Origin: Glutamicibacter sp. JL.03c
GTDB lineage: Bacteria > Actinomycetota > Actinomycetes > Actinomycetales > Micrococcaceae
Assembly: GCF_025854375.1 (NCBI RefSeq)
Contig: NZ_CP107575.1
Span: forward strand, 2,604,001-2,668,000
Direction: 5' to 3'
Length of the DNA stretch: 64,000 nt
Shown here: in pieces, positions 58,492 through 64,000 of the stretch
Layout: the number at the start of each line of letters is the position of its first letter
How positions within the stretch are numbered: the first letter of the stretch is position 1
The notes under the pieces: model-generated
What the model was told of the DNA's origin: nothing
Databases searched by the model: none
The model's input: the letters and a program-made list of their open reading frames with translations, nothing else
Position numbers and translations under genes: made by a program

Positions 58492-58728
58492 TTAGAGCTT
58501 CACACCCTTCGCAATCAGGTCTGCAACAACAGCGTCGATTCCACGAGCATCGATGAGCTTGATGCCCTTGACCGAGAGGGTCAGGGTCACCTTGCGGCGC
58601 AGCGAAGGCACGTAGTAGGTCTTCTTCTGGATGTTCGGATCGAAACGACGCTTATTGCGACGGTGCGAGTGGGAGATGCTATGTCCGAAGGCCGGAGTAG
58701 TACCGGTTACCTGGCAAACAGCTGCCAT
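58492..58728 (-). CDS. rpmB: Ribosomal protein L28 (zinc-independent form)
   Basis: 78 residues. [34 protein letters not shown] begins like actinobacterial L28, with a single Cys and no paired CxxC, which is the zinc-independent variant. Start at ATG 58728, after GAGGAG. First gene of the operon; no clear Zur box (AT-rich 7-1-7 palindrome) is seen upstream. Confidence 0.96.
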   Translation of the reverse strand: MAAVCQVTGTTPAFGHSISHSHRRNKRRFDPNIQKKTYYVPSLRRKVTLTLSVKGIKLIDARGIDAVVADLIAKGVKL

Positions 58729-59056
58729 GATCACTCCTCAGTTAGTTAGTAGTAAAATTCGGCGGTACTCGCGCACAGTGCCCATACCTAAATATCGACA
58801 CCGCTTGATGCGTTATGAGTCCCGCCAACCAGTGAAACACCGTTAATACTGCACACTAGGAAGGTAACCAGGCTGGGTGAGAACCAACCGAAGAGCCTTA
58901 AAGTATGTAAGTCGGTGAACTTCGCAACCGGTCGAGCAATTTCCCCGTACTCAGTTGGCCACGATATTCGGTATTACGGGCAACGCGTCGTTGTTCCGCC
59001 GTTAGACGGCATAACAACACACGCGATTAACGCCTGATTAGCTTATCGAGAAATCC
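58729..59056. other. Intergenic region between rpmB and a marR gene
   Basis: About 330 bases without a gene. It must hold the rpmB promoter. A stable hairpin occurs at 58990-59018, with GTTGTT and AACAAC as outer arms and GCCGT/ACGGC inside. It could be the marR terminator (the gene ends at 59057, minus strand). Confidence 0.5.
58990..59018 (-). terminator. Hairpin downstream of the MarR regulator gene
   Basis: GTTGTT (58990-58995) pairs with AACAAC (59013-59018) and GCCGT (58998-59002) with ACGGC (59006-59010). It lies about 40 bases past the marR stop on the minus strand; no strong T run. Confidence 0.5.
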
Positions 59057-59557
59057 TCAGTGTTCCAAATCGGTCGCGCCCGGCTTCAGGATCCAGTGGT
59101 CTTGATCCAGCGTGGCGGTCACCTTGCGCATAATCGCACTCAGATTCTTAACGTCCTTGTCATCAAGGGGATCGAACAGAAGCGCCCGAACCGTAGCCAC
59201 ATGATGAGGCGCCATGTTGACCACCGCGTCCCAGCCGGCGTCGGTTAATGAGGCGATTTTCACACGGGCATCTTCATCGGATTGCTCGCGCACGACCCAC
59301 CCGCGGCTTTCCAGCTTCTTCACCACGTGGGACAGGCGCGAAAGCGAAGCACTGGTATGGGATGCCAGGGAGGTCATCGACAGCTTCCGGTCCTCGGCCT
59401 CGGAGAGCATGGCCAGCATGTGGTAGTCGAACAGCGTGATGCCTTCCAGGCCCTGCAGATCGGAATCCAAGGTCGCCGGAAGCAGCGTCATGACGGTTTG
59501 CAATCCCAGCCATGCGTCGCGTTCGGACTGCGTAAGCCACACGGGCTGATCGCTCAT
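59057..59557 (-). CDS. MarR-family transcriptional regulator
   Basis: 166 residues. A winged helix with SMTSLASHTSASLSRLSHVVKKLESRGWVVREQSDEDARVKIASLTDAG, seen as LSRLSHVVKKLESRGWV and the wing D-E-D-A-R-V. Flanking helices form the dimer interface. The target is unknown. It is transcribed leftward, away from the potDABC operon's 3' end, and a short palindrome TACATTGTA lies just upstream. Confidence 0.9.
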   Translation of the reverse strand: MSDQPVWLTQSERDAWLGLQTVMTLLPATLDSDLQGLEGITLFDYHMLAMLSEAEDRKLSMTSLASHTSASLSRLSHVVKKLESRGWVVREQSDEDARVKIASLTDAGWDAVVNMAPHHVATVRALLFDPLDDKDVKNLSAIMRKVTATLDQDHWILKPGATDLEH

Positions 59558-59619
59558 GGAGTTTCCAATCGTTCAAGGCCTGCCAAAACAGGGCATCAAG
59601 GTACCAGTTTCGTTGACAC

Positions 59620-59628
59620 TACATTGTA
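59620..59628. promoter_or_regulatory. Small palindrome upstream of the MarR gene
   Basis: TACATTGTA, a perfect 4-1-4 palindrome about 65 bases before the marR start, in a TTGACA-containing (59613-59618 region) AT-richer stretch. Possible self-operator. Weak evidence. Confidence 0.35.
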
Positions 59629-59660
59629 AAGCTAGGTATTCGCCGAAAGCCCGCAAGAGA

Positions 59661-59690
59661 ACGGGCCCGCACAAAAATGTGCGGGCCCGT
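59661..59690 (-). terminator. Terminator after potC
   Basis: ACGGGCCCGCACA (59661-59673) pairs perfectly with TGTGCGGGCCCGT (59678-59690) across a four-base AAAA loop, directly past the potC stop. Confidence 0.88.
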
Positions 59691-59696
59691 TGGCGT

Positions 59697-60491
59697 CTAG
59701 GCGTTTTCCAGCTGCTTCTTCTTGCGATAGCTGAGCACCTGTCCGATGATCACCACCAGCAGGGCCACGATGAACATGGCCGAGCCGATCACGTTGGCCT
59801 GTGGCGGGATGCCGCGGGTGGCCGAAACGTAGATGAACTTCGGGAAGGTCTGGAAGGACCCGGAGTTGAAGTTGGTGATGATGAAATCGTCAAAGCTCAT
59901 CGCGAAGGACAGCAGCGCCGCGGCCACGATGCCCGGCAGCAGCAGCGGGAAGGTGATCTTCCAGAAGGCCGCCCGCGGCGAGGCATAAAGATCGGCGGCG
60001 GCTTCCTCCAAGCGCGAATCCAGCGAGGAGACACGGGCCCGCACGGTCACGATCACAAAGGACATGCAGAAGACCACATGGGCGATCACGATGGTGGTGT
60101 ACCCCAGTTCCCAACCCAGGTTCAGGAACTGCGCCAGCAACGAGGCGCCGAGCACAACTTCCGGTGTGGCCAACGGCAGGATGATCAGCACATCGGTGAG
60201 TTTGCGGAAGCGGAACTTGTAGCGCACCAGCCCGATCGCGATCCCGGTGCCCAAGGCAGTGGCGATGATCGTCGCGACACTGCCGATCTGCAGGGAATGG
60301 ACCAGCGATTCGCACACCGCCGGAGCGCCGCAGGGGTTGAGCCAGTTATCAAGGGTGAATCCCTGCCACTGCAGGTTGGCTCGTCCGCCATCATTGAAGG
60401 AGAAGACGAAGATGTAGGCGATCGGCACCAGCAGGTAGATGAAGGCCGCGCCGCCAACGACAGGGATCAGCCAGCGTCCAATATTCTTCAC
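59697..60491 (-). CDS. potC: Spermidine/putrescine ABC transporter permease PotC
   Basis: 264 residues, six helices. The EAA loop (DSRLEEAAADLYASPRAAFWKITFPLLLPGIVAAALL) and SFDDFIITNFNSG are typical of PotC. Last gene in potD-potA-potB-potC; its start lies one base after the potB stop. It forms the import channel with PotB. Confidence 0.94.
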   Translation of the reverse strand: MKNIGRWLIPVVGGAAFIYLLVPIAYIFVFSFNDGGRANLQWQGFTLDNWLNPCGAPAVCESLVHSLQIGSVATIIATALGTGIAIGLVRYKFRFRKLTDVLIILPLATPEVVLGASLLAQFLNLGWELGYTTIVIAHVVFCMSFVIVTVRARVSSLDSRLEEAAADLYASPRAAFWKITFPLLLPGIVAAALLSFAMSFDDFIITNFNSGSFQTFPKFIYVSATRGIPPQANVIGSAMFIVALLVVIIGQVLSYRKKKQLENA

Positions 60492-60492
60492 G

Positions 60493-61395
60493 CTACATCA
60501 GCTCCTCGGTGCCAAAACGGCGGATATAGATGGTGACCAGGATCAGGATCGAGATCATCAGGATGAAGCTCAATGCCGAAGCACCGGGGTAGTCGATGAC
60601 TTTGAAGAACCGCGAGTCGATCACCTGCCCGATCATCGTGGTATCCCTGTTATTGCCCAGCAGCGCCGAGTTCACGTAGTCGCCGGCGGCCGGGATGAAG
60701 GTCAGCAGGGTGCCGGCAAAAATGCCCGGGGCGCTCATCGGCAGCGTCACCTTGGCGAAGGAGGTCATCGGGCTGGCGTAGAGGTCCCCCGAGGCTTCCA
60801 GCAGCCGGGTGTCCAGCCGGCCCAGGTTCGCGTAGATCGGCAGCACCATGAAGGGCAGGAAGTTATAGGTCAGGCCCGCGACCACCGCGAAAGGCGTGGC
60901 GGTCAGGTGCCCGTCGGCCGGCAGGATCGCGATGAACTTCAGAGCCTGCGCGACAAAGCCCTCGTCGGCCAGGATCTGCTTCCACGCCTGGGTGCGCAGG
61001 ATGAAGCTGGAGAAAAACGGGGCGATCAGCAGCACCAGCAAGATGCCCTGCAGCAGCGTGCGCTCACGCAGCCGCACCGCCACCAGATAAGCCATCGGGA
61101 AGCCGATCAGCAGCGCCAGCACCGTGGCGATCAGCGCGAACCAGAAGGAACGCAGCAATTCGGGCCAGTAGGCCGAAAGCACGGTGGCGTAGTTGCCCAG
61201 TTCGAAGCCGGGCACGAATTCGCCGATCTCCGCCCCGGGCGGCTTGACGTACAAGCTCATCGCCAACAGGATGACCACGGGCAACGCGAAGAACAGGGCA
61301 AGCACCAGCAGGCCCGGTGAAATCAGGTAGATGCCGGTGCGGTTCTTGCGTCTCTCCGCGCGCACCTCGTCCTTGCTGCGCAGATCGACGCTCAT
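60493..61395 (-). CDS. potB: Spermidine/putrescine ABC transporter permease PotB
   Basis: 300 residues, six or seven helices. ISPGLLVLALFFALPVVILLAMSLYV at the N-terminus, then RTQAWKQILADEGFV, and the EAA loop in LLEASGDLYASPMTSFAKVTLPMSAPGIFAGTLLTFIPAAGDYVNSALLG, the PotB pattern. The start overlaps the potA stop (ATGA). Confidence 0.94.
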   Translation of the reverse strand: MSVDLRSKDEVRAERRKNRTGIYLISPGLLVLALFFALPVVILLAMSLYVKPPGAEIGEFVPGFELGNYATVLSAYWPELLRSFWFALIATVLALLIGFPMAYLVAVRLRERTLLQGILLVLLIAPFFSSFILRTQAWKQILADEGFVAQALKFIAILPADGHLTATPFAVVAGLTYNFLPFMVLPIYANLGRLDTRLLEASGDLYASPMTSFAKVTLPMSAPGIFAGTLLTFIPAAGDYVNSALLGNNRDTTMIGQVIDSRFFKVIDYPGASALSFILMISILILVTIYIRRFGTEELM

Positions 61396-62525
61396 GATTC
61401 GACTCCCGCGTTCACGCTTTCGTCCCCGGCCAGCCCGAAAGAGTGCTCGGCGTCCCAGGCCAGGTACACGATGTCCCCCTCGTGCGCCGGCTGCTGCCCG
61501 CGGTTCTGCGAGAAGGTGCCGATCAGCCCGATCTGCTCCACCTCAACCAGGTATTCGGTGGTGGTACCAGTGAAGGACACGTCGATGACCTTGCCCGAGA
61601 GCTGGTTTTCCCCGGCCGCGGCGACCCGGTCGATGGTGATCTTCTCCGGGCGTACCCCAACCACCACCTCCCCGGATTTCTGCACCGCGCGCTCGGCCGG
61701 AAGCAGGATCGTTCGCCCGGAGACATCCACGCTGAGCAGGCCGCTGGATTCGCCGGTGACCGTGCCGCGCATCAGATTGGACTTGCCCAGGAAATTGGCT
61801 ACGAACGCGGTGCGCGGCAGTTCATACAGCTCGCGCGGCGGACCCATTTGCTCGATCCGCCCGCCGTTCATGACGGCAACCACGTCGGCCATGGTCATCG
61901 CCTCTTCCTGGTCGTGGGTGACGTGGATGAAGGTCAGGCCCACCTCGGTCTGGATCTTTTTCAGCTCCAGCTGCATCTGCCGACGCAGTTTCATATCCAG
62001 CGCGCCCAGCGGCTCATCAAGCAGGAGCACCTGCGGGCGGTTGACCAGCGCGCGGGCCAGGGCCACGCGCTGCTGCTGGCCGCCGGAAAGCTGTGCCGGC
62101 TTGCGGTTGGCCAGATGGATGAGCTCCACCAGTTCCAGTCCGGCTTTGGCCTTGGCTATCGCCTGCTTGTCCTTTGTGCGCTTGAGCCCGAAGGCCACGT
62201 TCTCCAGTACCGACATGTGCGGGAATAGCGCGTAGGACTGGAAGACCGTGTTGACCGGGCGGCGGTGGCTCGGCAACGCGGTCACATCCTGCCCGCCGAT
62301 CGAAATGCTGCCTTCGCTGGGCGCCTCCAGGCCCGCGATCATGCGCAGGGTCGTGGATTTGCCGCAGCCCGAGGGGCCGAGCAGCGCGAAGAAGGTGCCG
62401 GAGGGAACCAGCAGATCCAGCTCCTCGACCGCGGTGAAGCTGGCGAACCGCTTCGAAAGGCCCGAAAGGTGCAGATCAGCCCCCGCGGTCGCGGTATTCT
62501 CAGTTCGTTCTGCCAATGTAGTCAT
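61392..62525 (-). CDS. potA: Spermidine/putrescine ABC transporter ATP-binding protein PotA
   Basis: 377 residues. Walker A GPSGCGKST, VFQSYALFPHMSV, LSGGQQQRVALARAL, Walker B LLLDEPLGALD and H-loop THDQEEAMTMAD, then a C-terminal TOBE-type regulatory domain (GVRPEKI and VIDVSFTGTTTEYLVEV). This is the CUT1-like polyamine ATPase. It lies 32 bases downstream of potD. Drives polyamine uptake. Confidence 0.95.
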   Translation of the reverse strand: MTTLAERTENTATAGADLHLSGLSKRFASFTAVEELDLLVPSGTFFALLGPSGCGKSTTLRMIAGLEAPSEGSISIGGQDVTALPSHRRPVNTVFQSYALFPHMSVLENVAFGLKRTKDKQAIAKAKAGLELVELIHLANRKPAQLSGGQQQRVALARALVNRPQVLLLDEPLGALDMKLRRQMQLELKKIQTEVGLTFIHVTHDQEEAMTMADVVAVMNGGRIEQMGPPRELYELPRTAFVANFLGKSNLMRGTVTGESSGLLSVDVSGRTILLPAERAVQKSGEVVVGVRPEKITIDRVAAAGENQLSGKVIDVSFTGTTTEYLVEVEQIGLIGTFSQNRGQQPAHEGDIVYLAWDAEHSFGLAGDESVNAGVES

Positions 62526-62557
62526 ACCCCTATCACTTCCTGAAAATTCGCTCTGGC

Positions 62558-63784
62558 CTAGGCGCCGATCGCGTCTTGGAACTGCGAGCTCAGCGTGGAT
62601 TCCTCATCTGCATCCAGCGAGCGGAAGACGTGCGCGTTGGCCAGGTCCTCGTCGGTCGGGAAGATCAGCGGGTTTTCCATCAGCTCCGGGTCGATCTTCT
62701 CCATCTCCTCCTTGGCGCCGGCCACCGGGCAGATGTAGTTCACATAGGCGGCGACCTCGGCGGCCACGGCCGGATCGTAGTAGAAGTCCATGAGCTTCTC
62801 CGCGTTGGTCTTGCGCGGGGAGGCTACCGGAACCATCAGGTTGTCGCTCCACAGGGTGCCGCCGGCCTCCGGGATCACGAACTCCCACTGGTCGTCGTTC
62901 TCGAAGTTCATCTGCACCAGGTCGCCTGACCACACGATGCCGGCGATCGCGTCTCCGGAGATGAAGTCCTGCTTGTAGGAGTTGCCCTTGACCTGGCGGA
63001 TCTGGCCGTTGTCGATGTTCTGGCGCAGCACGTCCGCGGCCGCGCCGAATTCCGACTCGCCCCACTCTCCTGCCAGGTCCACGCCGTTTTGCAGCATGAG
63101 CAGGCCCATGGTGTCGCGCATTTCGTCGAGCACTGTCACGCGGCCCTTCAGCGCCGGATCCCAGAGGTCTTCCACGCTCTTCAGGCCCTTCGGGAAGGCC
63201 TTCTTGTTCCAGGCGATGCCCGCGTAGCCGGTCTGCCAGGTCAGCGAGTGCTTGCGTCCTGGATCGAAGTCGACATTCTGCAGGCTGGGCAGCAGGTTGG
63301 CCGAGTTCGGGATGTTATCCAGGTTCAGCTCCTGGGTGTAGCCCTGGCGGATCAGGCGCCCGGCCATCCAGTCGGTCAGGGTGATGATGTCCTGGCCGAT
63401 GTCCTGGCCGGACTTCAGCTGGCCTTGGACCTTGCCGTAGTAGGAGTCGTTGCCGTCGATGTCTTCGGCGTAGTTGACCTTGATGCCGCTCTGCTTGGTG
63501 AAGGCGTCCAGGGTCGGGTAGGTCTTCTTCTTGTCGTCGTAGTCCAGGTACAAAGTCCAGTTGGCCCAGTTCACGGTGGGGTCGGACTCGGAAACGTCGG
63601 TCACCGATACCTCGGACTTGGTGCCGCTGGAGCCGCCGGTGCCGCAGGCTGCCAGCAGTCCGGTCAATCCCAGGGCACCGGCGGTGGACAGCACAGATCG
63701 GCGGGAAAAGCTTCGTTGGCCCATGGCCTGGACCAGTGCGCGAATTTGTGGATCTTGGGGTAGACGTCGTTGCGAGTGCGACAT
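62558..63784 (-). CDS. potD: Polyamine ABC transporter substrate-binding lipoprotein PotD
   Basis: 408 residues. A twin-arginine type signal, SRRSVLSTAG (Arg28-Arg29), with lipobox LLAAC (Cys47), suggests Tat export and lipid anchoring. The binding domain shows NWANWTLYLDYDD, FTKQSGIKVNYAEDIDGND, GQDIITLTDWMAGRL and GIVWSGDLVQM, typical of spermidine/putrescine binders. First gene of the operon; its promoter lies in 63785-64000. Confidence 0.93.
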   Translation of the reverse strand: MSHSQRRLPQDPQIRALVQAMGQRSFSRRSVLSTAGALGLTGLLAACGTGGSSGTKSEVSVTDVSESDPTVNWANWTLYLDYDDKKKTYPTLDAFTKQSGIKVNYAEDIDGNDSYYGKVQGQLKSGQDIGQDIITLTDWMAGRLIRQGYTQELNLDNIPNSANLLPSLQNVDFDPGRKHSLTWQTGYAGIAWNKKAFPKGLKSVEDLWDPALKGRVTVLDEMRDTMGLLMLQNGVDLAGEWGESEFGAAADVLRQNIDNGQIRQVKGNSYKQDFISGDAIAGIVWSGDLVQMNFENDDQWEFVIPEAGGTLWSDNLMVPVASPRKTNAEKLMDFYYDPAVAAEVAAYVNYICPVAGAKEEMEKIDPELMENPLIFPTDEDLANAHVFRSLDADEESTLSSQFQDAIGA

Positions 63785-64000
63785 GGCATCCGTCCTAACA
63801 TTTGCGAAATGTGAGCTGGCACATACGGAAAGTGATGTCGTTCATCCTGTCAGCAATGCAAAAGCCAAACAAGACCTGAACAAAAGATTCCCCAGATATT
63901 TAACGAATCAGAAACGAGAAACTTACAAAAATACCCCTTTCGCAACTGAATCAGTGGCTGTAGGGTCGGTTCAAAGCCCACAGACCTAGGAGGTCGATAT
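63785..64000. promoter_or_regulatory. Divergent promoter region upstream of potD, with the start of the next gene at the window end
   Basis: The last 215 bases are AT-richer in the middle (about 63850-63930), as for a promoter. AGGAGGT at 63988-63994 is a strong plus-strand ribosome site, and the window ends in AT at 63999-64000, probably the first two bases of an ATG. The product cannot be seen. Genes for polyamine or GABA catabolism often sit here in relatives, but that is inference. Confidence 0.55.

Overview
The window reads as chromosome of a GC-rich actinobacterium of the family Micrococcaceae (Arthrobacter/Glutamicibacter type). This is judged from protein recognition and gene order only. 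Supporting signs are HAIR (HspR) boxes at dnaK, an actinobacterial Mrp antiporter operon with fused MnhA-MnhB, a zinc-independent L28-L33-S14 cluster, CopC next to a CopD-CtaG fusion, and many GTG starts and ATGA stop/start overlaps. There is no phage, insertion sequence, CRISPR array or rRNA. One tRNA (Gly, CCC) is present.

Layout. 1-6.4 kb: 5' part of dnaK under two HAIR boxes; a small PLDc_N membrane protein; a large secreted pullulanase with two LacI-type operators, whose catalytic nucleophile position is Val; an antitoxin remnant; a DEAD-box RNA helicase. 6.6-10.1 kb: an MMPL exporter divergent from a MarR regulator and LysE exporter. 10.1-15.2 kb: tyrosine phosphatase, a P-loop kinase fused to PabB, cardiolipin synthase and PabC. 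15.2-18.3 kb: a TPP-riboswitch-controlled ECF thiamine-precursor transporter (YkoE plus an A-A-T fusion). 18.4-25.0 kb: DUF4235 protein and the Mrp Na+/H+ antiporter operon. 25-31 kb: MFS transporter, dCTP deaminase, VanY-type peptidase, class I fumarase, SseB-like protein. 31.2-36.3 kb: tRNA-Gly, AEC transporter, a cystine-type ABC importer and a HerA-like ATPase. 36.3-45.2 kb: anchored protein, MFS exporter, NHL-thioredoxin protein, lipoprotein and a copper/cytochrome oxidase assembly block. 45.3-46.2 kb: two nearly identical HU genes in tandem. 46.4-57.4 kb: an eight-gene operon (SDR, two solute-binding proteins, three flavin monooxygenases, ABC ATPase and permease) divergent from an FAD/NAD-binding protein and a GNAT acetyltransferase. 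57.4-59.6 kb: DUF1992 protein, ribosomal proteins, MarR regulator. 59.7-63.8 kb: potDABC polyamine importer. A divergent gene begins at the very end.

How the parts work together. The 46.4-57.4 kb cluster is the most system-like region. Its inventory resembles the Bacillus subtilis ytmI (snaA/tcyJKLMN/cmo) sulfur-salvage operon: uptake, acetylation and FMN-dependent oxidation of an S-substituted cysteine or other organosulfur compound. No deacetylase and no flavin reductase is present, and an extra FAD/NAD(P)-binding protein and an SDR have been added. The riboswitch-ECF block, the Mrp operon, the copper block and the polyamine importer are each coherent units with clear roles. All functional calls are by family recognition and visible motifs; no database search was run.
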